NCBI RefSeq assembly: GCF_900996235.1
Contig: NZ_CAAJGM010000230.1
Coordinates: forward strand, 186,001 to 250,000
Direction: 5' to 3'
Length of the DNA stretch: 64,000 nucleotides
Source of the DNA: Paraburkholderia sp. BCC1885
Lineage (GTDB): Bacteria; Pseudomonadota; Gammaproteobacteria; Burkholderiales; Burkholderiaceae
Shown here piece by piece: positions 46,443-54,056 of the stretch (positions are counted from its first letter, which is position 1; each line of letters opens with the position of its first letter). The translations under genes and the position numbers were made by a program. The notes beneath the pieces are model-generated. The model searched no databases. It saw only the letters and a list, made by a program, of their open reading frames with translations, and had not been told where the DNA came from.

Positions 46443-47789
46443 ATGCAAAATCCTAAAGCTGCCGTAACCGCTGCGCCGGTCCAGACACCGCCGAAGCCGC
46501 CCCGCCTCGGTGAAGAAATCCTGAAGGTCAAGGACGTGTGCAGAGGGTTCAACAAGACGCAGGGCGAACTGCTGGTTCTCGACGGCGTGAACCTCTCGCT
46601 GCGCGAAGGCGAGATCGTCGGCATGCTGGGCCGCTCGGGCTCGGGCAAGTCCACCTTGCTGCGGATCATCGCCGGCCTGATCGAGCCGACCGACGGCGAA
46701 GTCTCGTACCTCGGCAAGCCGCTTGACGGCCCTGCCAAGGGCGTGGCGATGGTGTTCCAGACCTTCGCGCTGTTTCCGTGGCTGACCGTTCTGCAAAACG
46801 TGGAAGCGGGTCTCGAAGCGCAGGGCGTGGGCGCGCGCGAGCGCCGCGAGCGCGCCTTGGCGGCGATCGACCTGATTGGTCTGGACGGCTTCGAAAACGC
46901 CTATCCGCGTGAGCTGTCAGGCGGCATGCGTCAGCGGGTGGGCTTCGCCCGCGCGCTGGTGGTCGACCCGACGCTGCTATTGATGGACGAGCCGTTTTCC
47001 GCGCTCGACGTGCTGACCGCCGAAACGCTGCGTACCGACCTGCTGGATCTGTGGACGCAGGGCCGCATGCCGATCAAGTCGGTGCTGATCGTCACGCACA
47101 ACATCGAAGAAGCGGTGTTCATGTGCGACCGGATTCTGGTGCTGTCGTCCAATCCGGGCCGCGTGATCGCCGAGATCAAGGTGCCGTTCAACCATCCACG
47201 CAACCGTCTCGATCCGGCTTTCCGCCGCCTCGTGGACGAGATCTACGCCAAGATGACGGCGCGCCAGACCGACGAATCGACCAAGAAGGGCCTCGAACTG
47301 GGTAGCTGGCTGCCGCACGTATCGACCAACCTGATGGCCGGTCTGATCGAGACGCTAGCCGCTGCGCCGTATCACGGCCGCGCCGACATGCCGGAAATCG
47401 CCCGCTCGCTGCATCTGGAGGTGGACGATCTGTTCCCGGTCGCCGAAGTGCTGCAACATCTGGGCTTCGCGGACGTGCGCGAAGGCGACATTTTCCTGAC
47501 GCCGCCGGCCCGCGTGTTCTCGGAGTTCGGCACGCAGGAACGGAAGATGATGTTCGCCGAGCATTTGCTGCGTCACGTGCCGCTGGCGGCACGGATCAAG
47601 AAGGTGCTCAACGAGCGTCCGGGTCACCGTGCACCGCGCGTGCGTTTCGAGCAGGAGTTGGAGGATTTTCTGTCGGACAGCGCAGCGGAAGAGACGCTCG
47701 ACGCCGTGATCAACTGGGGCCGTTATGGCGAGATATTCTCGTACAATGACCAGACGGAAATTTTCAGTCTTGAGGACGTCGAGTCCTGA
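46443..47789 (+). CDS. ABC transporter ATPase with C-terminal AAA-associated domain
   Basis: A 448-residue ATPase. The N-terminal ABC domain (about 20-265) has Walker A GRSGSGKST, Q-loop VFQTFALFPW, signature LSGGMRQR, Walker B LLLMDEPFSALD and VTHN, as in nitrate/taurine/sulfonate importers. About 150 extra residues form the AAA_assoc_C-type domain (GLIETLAAAPYHGRADMPEIARSLHLEVDDLFPVAEVLQHLGFADV), which looks like a winged helix and may be regulatory. It pairs with the fused permease gene just upstream. Confidence 0.88.
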   Translation: MQNPKAAVTAAPVQTPPKPPRLGEEILKVKDVCRGFNKTQGELLVLDGVNLSLREGEIVGMLGRSGSGKSTLLRIIAGLIEPTDGEVSYLGKPLDGPAKGVAMVFQTFALFPWLTVLQNVEAGLEAQGVGARERRERALAAIDLIGLDGFENAYPRELSGGMRQRVGFARALVVDPTLLLMDEPFSALDVLTAETLRTDLLDLWTQGRMPIKSVLIVTHNIEEAVFMCDRILVLSSNPGRVIAEIKVPFNHPRNRLDPAFRRLVDEIYAKMTARQTDESTKKGLELGSWLPHVSTNLMAGLIETLAAAPYHGRADMPEIARSLHLEVDDLFPVAEVLQHLGFADVREGDIFLTPPARVFSEFGTQERKMMFAEHLLRHVPLAARIKKVLNERPGHRAPRVRFEQELEDFLSDSAAEETLDAVINWGRYGEIFSYNDQTEIFSLEDVES

Positions 47790-47817
47790 TTGTCCTGGCG
47801 GAAATAGAGCTTGAAGA

Positions 47818-47853
47818 AGGGGGCGGCGCGATTCGATCGTGCCGCCCCTTTAT
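47818..47853 (+). terminator. Rho-independent terminator of the ABC operon
   Basis: A long stem (GGGGCGGC plus CGAT, paired with ATCGTGCCGCCCC, loop of about three bases) is followed by TTTAT on the plus strand. It also separates the convergent lipoprotein genes. Confidence 0.8.
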
Positions 47854-47856
47854 GCT

Positions 47857-48411
47857 TTATTGCAGGTTGCCCCAGCGTTCCACAGCCGGTTCGGCGGATG
47901 CCCATCTCCAGCCGTTGTCCTGCAGACAGGCGCTGGCGGTGTACCAGTCTTCGTGCGCGTCGGGCTTGTCGCCGTCGGCCACGGAAAACACGAACTCCTT
48001 GCAGATGGCGAGCGCCGAGGTGAAGGCGCGCGTGACGCGCACTTCGCCGTGGCCGTTTTCGACCGGCACCTTGTGCTTGACGCGCCACGGTTGGCTGCCG
48101 CCCACCGGCATGCTGCCTGCCAGCGCCGCGATCTCGTTTTGCTGGTCGGCGTGCATGGTGCGCATATAGCGGGCGACGGCTTCGTCCGTGGCTGCCTGCA
48201 CGGCGATGCCGACGCCGATGCCGACCGCCGGATTGGCCGTCACCAGACCCGAAGCGACGCCCGCCGCCGCGCCGCTCGCCGCGCCCACCGACGAGCAGCC
48301 GCTCGTCAGGACACTGGCGCCGACGCACAGCGCGCCCGCCAGCACGAGCCGCACGCTAACCGGCAGGGTCGGCAGGGTCGGCAGGGTTGGCATGGTCAGA
48401 CGCGGCTTCAT
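47857..48411 (-). CDS. Lipoprotein, paralog of the upstream gene (copy 2)
   Basis: A 184-residue exported protein. A PTLPTLPTLP repeat coded by 9-bp direct repeats opens the signal region; the lipobox is LTSGC near residue 40. After a Gly/Ala-rich stretch comes a conserved C-terminal domain (about 85-184) ending WRWASAEPAVERWGNLQ, with Cys in LAICKEFVFSV and TASACLQDN. The ATG overlaps the preceding gene's stop by 4 bp (48408-48411), so the two are translationally coupled. The family is unrecognised; an outer-membrane lipoprotein with a small periplasmic domain is likely. Confidence 0.75.
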   Translation of the reverse strand: MKPRLTMPTLPTLPTLPVSVRLVLAGALCVGASVLTSGCSSVGAASGAAAGVASGLVTANPAVGIGVGIAVQAATDEAVARYMRTMHADQQNEIAALAGSMPVGGSQPWRVKHKVPVENGHGEVRVTRAFTSALAICKEFVFSVADGDKPDAHEDWYTASACLQDNGWRWASAEPAVERWGNLQ

Positions 48412-49010
48412 TGCAGCGCGCCCCAGCGGCCGGTTGCGGGTTCGGCGGAGGCCCACTTCCAGTTCGCGCCGTCGCGGCAGATCGAGGCGACATAGAACGC
48501 GGTGCTGGCGGGTTTGTCCTTGGTGGCGTCGACATCGACCGAAAAGACGATCTCCTTGCAGTCGAGCGCGCCGGCGCTGATGGTGCGGCTCACGGTGACA
48601 CGGCCGTGCTCGTCGTCTTCGATGGGGACCGTGTGGGTCACGCTCCACGGCGCGATGGCGCCCACGTCGAGCGGGCCGGCCACTTTGGCGATGCCGTCCT
48701 GAGTATTGCGGTGCACGACGCGTTCCGTGTACTGCACGCCGGCCCCGGCCGCGGCGACCACGCCCAGACCGATGCCGGTAGCTACTGCGGCGTTACGTGT
48801 GACCTTGCCGGCGATCGCCGCGCCCGCGATACCGGCGCCGGCGGTGGCGGTTTCCGAGTAAAGCGAACTGCAGCCGCTCAGATTGGCCGAGACGAGAGCG
48901 GCCAGTGTGACGAACGATGCGAGCGACGTGACACGCGATGCAACACGCGACGTAATGCGCGCGCGCGGAACTCGTGGAGTCCAGCGCGCAAGACTGTTTG
49001 ATTTTTGCAT
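48408..49010 (-). CDS. Lipoprotein, paralog of the downstream gene (copy 1)
   Basis: A 200-residue protein with a basic N-terminus, hydrophobic segment and lipobox NLSGC (near residue 50). A glycine-zipper-like stretch (AGAGIAGAAIAGKV...GIGLGVVAAAGAGV) follows, then the same C-terminal domain as its neighbour: WSVTHTVPIEDDEHGRVTV, LDCKEIVFSVD, and the end WKWASAEPATGRWGALQ. The two copies align across the domain, so the pair arose by duplication. I do not recognise the family. The start at 49010 is the best placed before the signal peptide; longer frames run to 49256. Confidence 0.72.
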   Translation of the reverse strand: MQKSNSLARWTPRVPRARITSRVASRVTSLASFVTLAALVSANLSGCSSLYSETATAGAGIAGAAIAGKVTRNAAVATGIGLGVVAAAGAGVQYTERVVHRNTQDGIAKVAGPLDVGAIAPWSVTHTVPIEDDEHGRVTVSRTISAGALDCKEIVFSVDVDATKDKPASTAFYVASICRDGANWKWASAEPATGRWGALQ

Positions 49011-49342
49011 TTCCCTACCTGTGCTCCTGCCTCTGCCGTTCGTGCTGGCGGCACTCGCCTGACGACGCGCCGTCTGCGACGCTGCAGCATTTTGCAGGAT
49101 GCGTTTTGCAAATGGGATAGGGAAAATGCAAGCAATTGCAAAAGATGCTGCGACGCGCGGCCTTTTCTGGCTTGGCTCGCCGCGCGTTACCGTATCGATC
49201 AGGAAGGCCTTCATCACGGGTCCAGAGGCAGCGGCGTCTTGACGCGCCGCGGGCAACGCCGTGCGACGTTGCGTTTAACCCGCGCTGAACCGGACTGCGC
49301 ACTACCGAAGAGATCGCCGCACCGGCGGGGACTAGGCGGGCC
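49011..49342. other. Regulatory gap upstream of the lipoprotein pair
   Basis: The 332-bp gap between the stand-alone enhancer-binding-protein gene and the lipoprotein pair (all minus strand) has no gene. Its notable content is a nested dyad of TTTTGCA/TGCAAAA elements at 49084-49151. Confidence 0.6.
49084..49151. promoter_or_regulatory. Nested inverted repeats with TTTTGCA half sites
   Basis: Outer arms GCAGCAT (49084-49090) and ATGCTGC (49145-49151) enclose TTTTGCA at 49090-49096, TTTTGCAA at 49104-49111 and TTGCAAAA at 49136-49143. The site lies 75-140 bp before the lipoprotein pair, as expected for an operator or activator site. Confidence 0.45.
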
Positions 49343-50404
49343 TCAGGAGGGCTCGCTTTCCTCCGGCGCGTCTTCGGTGCCGTAAGTGCTGAGCCGGTTG
49401 TAGAGCGTCTTCAGACTCACGCCGAGTGCCTTCGCCGCGCGGCGCTTGTCGCCGCCGCAATACTTGAGCGTGCCGAGGATGATCTGCTTTTGCGCATCAG
49501 CAAGCGGCGTGCCGATCCACACGCTCATCGCGTCGCCCTGGGTGACCGCCTTCTTCACCCGCGAGGCGAGATGCGGATGCGGCAGCTCCACCGTCTTCTC
49601 GGCGAGGATGAAGGCGCGGTACACCGCGTTCTTCAGTTCGCGCACGTTGCCCGGCCACGACCACGTGCGCAGCGTTTCAATGGACCGTTTGCTGAAGCTC
49701 TTGCTGGTGCTCTCCTGCGCGTTCAGGGCAGTGAGGAAATGTTGCGCGAGCAGTTCGCGGTCGCTCTCGCGTTCGCGCAGCGGCGGGGCGCGCAACGGAA
49801 ACACCGCGAGCCGGTACATCAGGTCTTCGCGCAGCCCGTTTTCCTTCACGGCAACCGCCGGGTCGCGATTGGTCGCCGCGATCACGCGCACGTCGCTGTG
49901 AATCAGTTCGTTGCCGCCCACGCGGTAGAAGGTGCCCGTCTCCAGCGCGCGCAGCAGCTTCACCTGGCGCACCGGCGCCATCTCGGTGATTTCGTCGAGG
50001 AACAGCGTGCCGCCGTTGGCGTGCTCGAAGTAACCGATGCGCCCCTGCACCGCGCCCGTGAAGCTGCCTTTCTCGTGACCGAAGAGTTCGGCCTCGATCA
50101 GCTCATCGGGAATCGCGCCGCAATTGACGGCGATGAAGGGCGCGTCCTTGCGCCCGCTGTGGTCGTGAATCGTGCGGGCGATCAGTTCCTTGCCGGTACC
50201 GGATTCGCCGATGACGAGGGCGGTGGCATCCGTGGATGCGACGCGCTCGATTTGTTCATACAAATCCAGCATGACGGGCGACGAGCCATACAGCAGACCA
50301 TACGATTTCAGTCCCGCCACGCCGTCCGTCACGCGCGACTTGCCCGGCGCCGCGGCGTTGCCGCGAGCGGTATCAGTGGGCGAGTCCAGATCGATTGACG
50401 CCAT
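49343..50404 (-). CDS. Sigma-54-dependent activator without a receiver domain (enhancer-binding protein)
   Basis: A 353-residue AAA+ activator. After a short N-terminus (about 40 residues, no sensor domain) the central domain has Walker A GESGTGKE (about 62-69), the sigma-54 contact loop GSFTGA (family norm GAFTGA, about 111), Walker B TLFLDEI and the arginine-finger region. A Fis-type helix-turn-helix closes the protein (KRRAAKALGVSLKTLYNRL). Lacking a receiver, it resembles PspF-like activators that are controlled by expression or a partner protein. The start at 50404 (MASIDLDSP) was preferred to 50482. A candidate sigma-54 promoter lies 350 bp upstream, facing away. Confidence 0.88.
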   Translation of the reverse strand: MASIDLDSPTDTARGNAAAPGKSRVTDGVAGLKSYGLLYGSSPVMLDLYEQIERVASTDATALVIGESGTGKELIARTIHDHSGRKDAPFIAVNCGAIPDELIEAELFGHEKGSFTGAVQGRIGYFEHANGGTLFLDEITEMAPVRQVKLLRALETGTFYRVGGNELIHSDVRVIAATNRDPAVAVKENGLREDLMYRLAVFPLRAPPLRERESDRELLAQHFLTALNAQESTSKSFSKRSIETLRTWSWPGNVRELKNAVYRAFILAEKTVELPHPHLASRVKKAVTQGDAMSVWIGTPLADAQKQIILGTLKYCGGDKRRAAKALGVSLKTLYNRLSTYGTEDAPEESEPS

Positions 50405-50863
50405 AACCAGGTTGTCCTGTGCAAATGTGTTCGATAGTGCCGCGCAGGCCTGTGATGAGTGTGAACCTGCGCGTGAGCGCAATCGGCCACTATCTCATAA
50501 AAATTGATTTAACCATTGGCTGCGCAACTCGGCAATCCGCGCGTCCGGTCTCGCGACCCTCGAAAATGCCGCGCTAACGATTGCGCGGCCGTGCTGACTG
50601 CAAGACGTGATGCATGTCGCTCTCCGTGGCATCGATTCGATGCGGCAAGTGCCGGCATGAATCGGCAATATTGACCGTCGATATTCGCCAGATCGGCATG
50701 TTTTTTGTGCAGGCAGATTCATACGTGACTACGCTTGCCGCATGAACTGGATTATCGGGTACGCGGTTTGCAACGCTATAACTTTTTCGACATGCAGTTC
50801 GGGTGCCGGTAATCCGCAATCGTTTTCGCCACTCGGCTGCAGTCGCACAGACAGGAGTGACGC
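50405..50863. other. Divergent regulatory region with a sigma-54 promoter
   Basis: This 459-bp gap separates the enhancer-binding-protein gene from the DUF883 operon. It contains the -24/-12 element at 50757-50772 and, upstream of it, short dyads such as CGGCA-AG-TGCCG (50643-50654) that could serve as enhancer sites. No gene is seen. Confidence 0.6.
50757..50772 (+). promoter_or_regulatory. Sigma-54 (-24/-12) promoter of the DUF883 operon
   Basis: GGGTACGCGGTTTGCA matches the TGGCACG-N4-TTGCA consensus at 10 of 12 fixed positions, with the invariant GG and GC ten bases apart. Transcription would begin about 80 bp before the DUF883 start codon at 50864. Neighbouring genes on both sides encode sigma-54 activators. 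Confidence 0.7.
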
Positions 50864-51181
50864 ATGACGCAAACTACACAGCAACTTGAACTTGGGCGGC
50901 AGAAGATCGTTGACGACTTGCGCGTGCTGCTGACGGACTCGGAAGAAATGATGCGGCTCGCCGCGAATGTCCCGGGTGAAGGTGTCGAGGCACTGCGCGA
51001 TCGTTTGCGGACCCATGTCGACACGCTGCAGACCGCGCTCGGCGATGCCCAGAATGCGGCGCAGCGGCGCTATCGTGTCGCGGCGGTCAATACCGAGTAC
51101 TACGTGCGCCATAACCCGTGGCGCGCGCTCGGCATCGCCGCCAGCGCGGGCTTTTTGCTCGGCGTGCTGGCGGCGCGATAG
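50864..51181 (+). CDS. DUF883 (ElaB/YqjD-type) membrane-anchored protein
   Basis: A 105-residue protein of the ElaB/YqjD family. A long amphipathic helix (about 1-80, with VDDLRVLLTDSEEMMRLAANVPGEG) is followed by the motif YVRHNPWRALGIAASAGFLLGVLAAR, a single C-terminal membrane anchor with a glycine zipper. E. coli members sit in the inner membrane and bind ribosomes in stationary phase. It is the first gene behind a sigma-54 promoter; the next small membrane-protein gene starts 60 bp later. Confidence 0.9.
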   Translation: MTQTTQQLELGRQKIVDDLRVLLTDSEEMMRLAANVPGEGVEALRDRLRTHVDTLQTALGDAQNAAQRRYRVAAVNTEYYVRHNPWRALGIAASAGFLLGVLAAR

Positions 51182-51241
51182 CCGCTCACCCGCTTGATCC
51201 GTTTGATCCGCTTAACTGATTACGAGATGGAGGATGCACTT

Positions 51242-51529
51242 ATGGCACGGCCCAAGATTGGCATTTTCGGCGCACTGGTCGCCGTCGGCGGTTTGCTGGC
51301 GTTGCGCTGGGCGCAAAAGCATCGGGCTTCGCAAGCCACGCTGAACCGCGAATTGACTCGCTGGGAGGATGAGGGCGGTATGGTGGCGCCGGCGGCTCAA
51401 GCGGCGCCGACCCTCGCAGGCGGCCCAGCGGCGGCGACGAGCGCCGCTCCTGCGGTTGCAACCGCAACCAATGGGACGAGTCATCCTAACGGACTGGGCG
51501 AGGCGTGGCCCTTTCCGCACAGCTCATAA
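51242..51529 (+). CDS. Small membrane protein with Ala-rich tail
   Basis: A 95-residue protein. A short membrane helix near the N-terminus (IGIFGALVAVGGLLALRWA, about 5-23) is followed by a basic/acidic segment and an Ala/Pro/Thr-rich tail ending GEAWPFPHSS. I do not recognise the family. The ATG at 51242 was chosen because GGAGG stands seven bases before it; the earlier in-frame ATGs at 51194 and 51227 are not well placed. It follows the DUF883 gene and is probably co-transcribed from the sigma-54 promoter. Confidence 0.7.
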   Translation: MARPKIGIFGALVAVGGLLALRWAQKHRASQATLNRELTRWEDEGGMVAPAAQAAPTLAGGPAAATSAAPAVATATNGTSHPNGLGEAWPFPHSS

Positions 51530-51761
51530 CTTAAACGCGTATCGAGGCGCTTCGGCGCGGCTCGCGGGTCGCGCATGAACGCGGCATAGGGCGGGGCACA
51601 ATAAGGACGCAAAAGGCCGTCGGGCCTATAGCTTGTCTCGATAAAGCCGTATAATGATTATTCATACAACAATAGCCTCGGTTAATCCTGTGTAACATTG
51701 GTATTGTTGCGAATTTGCGCTGTGCCATCCACCACCAGAACTTTCGGGCTTTCGAGACGCG

Positions 51762-53165
51762 ATGCCACACGTATTGATTGTTGATGACGACGCCAGTACC
51801 CGCGAGGCGCTTGCAGCCATCATTGGCGAAGACGGCCTGACGACGGCCACCGCCGGCGACCTGCGCGAAGCGCGCATCCAGTTGGTCCGGCAGATGCCGG
51901 ATGTCGTATTTACAGACCTGAAGCTGCCGGACGGCAGCGGGGTCGACCTGTTCGAAGATCTCGACCCGCGCTCCGGCGTCGAAGTAATCGTGATTACCGG
52001 CCATGCCACGGTGGAATCGGCGGTCAATGCGCTGAAAATGGGCGCGACCGACTACCTCGTGAAGCCGATCAACATGCAGCGCGTCAAGGCGATCCTGTCG
52101 CGCCTGCCGCGCCCGGGCGACCTCAAGGCCGAAATTGGTACGTTGCGCGGCGAGCTGCGCCGCATGGGGCGTTTCGGTCTCATGCTCGGCAATTCGCCGG
52201 TAATGCAGGAGGTCTACGACCAGATCAGCCGGGTGGCGCCGACGGCGGCCTCGGTGATGCTGGTCGGCGAGTCCGGCACCGGCAAGGAAGTGGCCGCGCA
52301 GACCTTGCACCAGCTGAGCTTGCGTCGCAAGCACGCGTTTCTGGCGGTGAACTGCGGCGCGATTTCGCCGAACCTGATCGAATCCGAAATGTTCGGCCAC
52401 GAGCGTGGCTCGTTCACGGGCGCAGATCGTCAGCACAAGGGCTATTTCGAACGGGCCAACGGCGGCACGCTGTTCCTCGACGAAATCACCGAGATGCCGA
52501 TCGAGTTGCAGGTGAAGCTGCTGCGCGTGCTGGAAACGGGCATGTTCATGCGCGTCGGCACCACCAAGGAAATCGAAACGGACGTGCGTCTGATCGCGGC
52601 AACCAACCGCGATCCCGAGCAGGCCGTGCTCGAAGGCAAACTGCGTCTGGACCTGTATCACCGTCTGAACGTGTTTCCGATCAGCCTGCCGCCGCTGCGC
52701 GAGCGCGGCAAGGACGTCGACCTGCTGGCGCAAGCCTTTCTCGACGATCTCAACGAACGCCACAGCACGCGCAAGCATTTCCCGCCGGCGGTCAAGGAGA
52801 TGCTGCTGTCGTACCCATGGCCCGGCAACGTGCGCGAACTGAAGAACTACGTGCAGCGCGCCCACATCATGTCGGGTTCGGATTCGGACAGCACGGCCAC
52901 GGTGCCGTTGCAGATCACGCTGTCGAAGCCGGCGGCCGGCACCGCGATCACGATTCCGTTCGGCACCTCGCTTGCCGAGGCGGACCGTCAACTGATTCTC
53001 GCCACGCTGGAGCAGTGCGGCGGCGTGAAGACGCGAGCCGCCGAGATTCTCGGCATCAGCCTGAAGACGCTCTACAACCGCCTTGTCGAATACGGCAACG
53101 ACGCGCGTGGCGAAGATGGCGACCTGCCCGACGAATCGCGGGCGCTCGGCGACGCCGACGCCTGA
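51762..53165 (+). CDS. NtrC-family sigma-54-dependent response regulator
   Basis: A 467-residue activator with three domains. The receiver (about 1-115) has phospho-acceptor Asp52 (VFTDLKLPDG), Thr79 and Lys101 (VKPIN). The AAA+ domain (about 145-375) has Walker A GESGTGKE (about 169) and the contact loop GSFTGA (about 216), again Ser where Ala is usual. The Fis-type helix-turn-helix (about 420-455) ends ILGISLKTLYNRLVEYG, close to that of the other activator at 49343. No sensor kinase gene is adjacent. A TATAAT hexamer at 51650-51655 may be part of its own promoter. It probably activates the -24/-12 promoters on either side. Confidence 0.92.
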   Translation: MPHVLIVDDDASTREALAAIIGEDGLTTATAGDLREARIQLVRQMPDVVFTDLKLPDGSGVDLFEDLDPRSGVEVIVITGHATVESAVNALKMGATDYLVKPINMQRVKAILSRLPRPGDLKAEIGTLRGELRRMGRFGLMLGNSPVMQEVYDQISRVAPTAASVMLVGESGTGKEVAAQTLHQLSLRRKHAFLAVNCGAISPNLIESEMFGHERGSFTGADRQHKGYFERANGGTLFLDEITEMPIELQVKLLRVLETGMFMRVGTTKEIETDVRLIAATNRDPEQAVLEGKLRLDLYHRLNVFPISLPPLRERGKDVDLLAQAFLDDLNERHSTRKHFPPAVKEMLLSYPWPGNVRELKNYVQRAHIMSGSDSDSTATVPLQITLSKPAAGTAITIPFGTSLAEADRQLILATLEQCGGVKTRAAEILGISLKTLYNRLVEYGNDARGEDGDLPDESRALGDADA

Positions 53166-53194
53166 GGTCAGGCTGCCGCGGAACGCGTGTAGCG

Positions 53195-53210
53195 CGGCAT
53201 AGGCCTTGCT
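53195..53210 (+). promoter_or_regulatory. Possible sigma-54 promoter before the small Pro-rich gene
   Basis: CGGCATAGGCCTTGCT keeps the invariant GG-N10-GC and matches 8 of 12 consensus positions. It lies 33 bp before the start codon at 53244, leaving room for a short leader with the AAGGA Shine-Dalgarno. Confidence 0.4.
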
Positions 53211-53243
53211 GCGTTGTCCTTACAACGTACACAAGGAATCGCT

Positions 53244-53417
53244 ATGCCGCTACACGCCCCTGCTTCTCCGCTCGCGGCGCACCGTCCCGAGCCGAACGAT
53301 CCACCCAATCCCGCTGAACCGGACACCGTGCCGCAACCGTCGCACGAACCGGTCGAGCCGACCGCGCCGCCGATCGGCGATCCGCCTCCCCAACCTAACG
53401 AAACACCCCATAGCTGA
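53244..53417 (+). CDS. Small proline-rich protein
   Basis: A 57-residue protein, 40% proline in parts (repeats of PEP, PNP and PPP), with no membrane helix or signal peptide and probably disordered. The ATG at 53244 is preceded by AAGGA at the right distance; the frame also opens earlier at 53214, without such a site. I do not recognise a family. The well-placed Shine-Dalgarno and the upstream -24/-12-like element are the evidence that it is expressed. Confidence 0.5.
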   Translation: MPLHAPASPLAAHRPEPNDPPNPAEPDTVPQPSHEPVEPTAPPIGDPPPQPNETPHS

Positions 53418-53642
53418 GGCGTCAGCGCGCGCTCCGCGTGCGCTGACGCGTCTTTTCGCAAGGGCGGCCGAGTCACGGCCGCTGCGCATTCGCAATCCGT
53501 GAGCCACACGCCGGACTTTCGCGCAATTTGCTGTACTTGTTACAAAGCGGGCGCCGCTTTTACCGGCAAATTGACGCGACGAGCCCTAGACTATCTTGAG
53601 GCCGTCCAACGGGACGGCGGGCTTCCCGAAGAGGCATCGATC

Positions 53643-53855
53643 ATGAGACACCCGGCATTACGGCGCTCCGCGCGCCATTCGAAGCGCGATTCGCGCCCCG
53701 GTAGCGGCGTCAGCACTCCGCCGCAGGGACCGGACCCGGCGGCCCAGAACCGCATCGCCCCCGATGCCCCGCCAGACGGAGAGCACAACCAGGGCGGCGT
53801 GCGCCCCGAGGGTCTCGAATATCAGCGCGACCTCGGCTCGGAGCAGGACGCCTGA
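53643..53855 (+). CDS. Small hydrophilic hypothetical protein
   Basis: A possible 70-residue, highly charged and Pro/Gly-rich protein (begins MRHPALRRSARHSKRDSR; ends YQRDLGSEQDA). An AGAGG sits about 10 bases before the ATG. The frame continues upstream to 53499 but that part reads as non-coding. No family or function is recognised. It lies between the regulator and otsA. TTGACG (53570s) with TATCTT about 15 bp further could be a weak promoter. Confidence 0.45.
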   Translation: MRHPALRRSARHSKRDSRPGSGVSTPPQGPDPAAQNRIAPDAPPDGEHNQGGVRPEGLEYQRDLGSEQDA

Positions 53856-53971
53856 GGTTTTTGCCGCGCGTCCGTTATCAGCGGATTTTCTGCATGGTGC
53901 CGACGCGAGGCAGATGCCTGCGCCTGCCTGTCACATTTGCACACATTTTTCGCATTTCAAATTGTCAAACA

Positions 53972-53987
53972 CGGCACGCGACTTGCA
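53972..53987 (+). promoter_or_regulatory. Near-consensus sigma-54 promoter of otsA
   Basis: CGGCACGCGACTTGCA matches TGGCACG-N4-TTGCA at 11 of 12 fixed positions, with GG and GC ten bases apart. It lies 70 bp before the otsA start. A second, weaker -24/-12 match (TGGCACATCCCCCGCA, 53998-54013, 9 of 12) follows 26 bp later. Confidence 0.8.
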
Positions 53988-54056
53988 TGCACCATCGTGG
54001 CACATCCCCCGCATACATCCCGCATGCAACGGACAACTGAATGAGGTGGAGCATCA

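Noticed and set aside
48411..48648. Longer N-terminus for lipoprotein copy 2
   Set aside because: It would overlap copy 1 by some 240 bases and precede the signal peptide; the ATG at 48411 gives a proper lipoprotein start and a 4-bp overlap.
50695..50712. GGCATG...GTGCA as a second sigma-54 promoter upstream of the DUF883 gene
   Set aside because: The distance between GG and GC is 12 bases, not 10, so it does not fit the -24/-12 rule.
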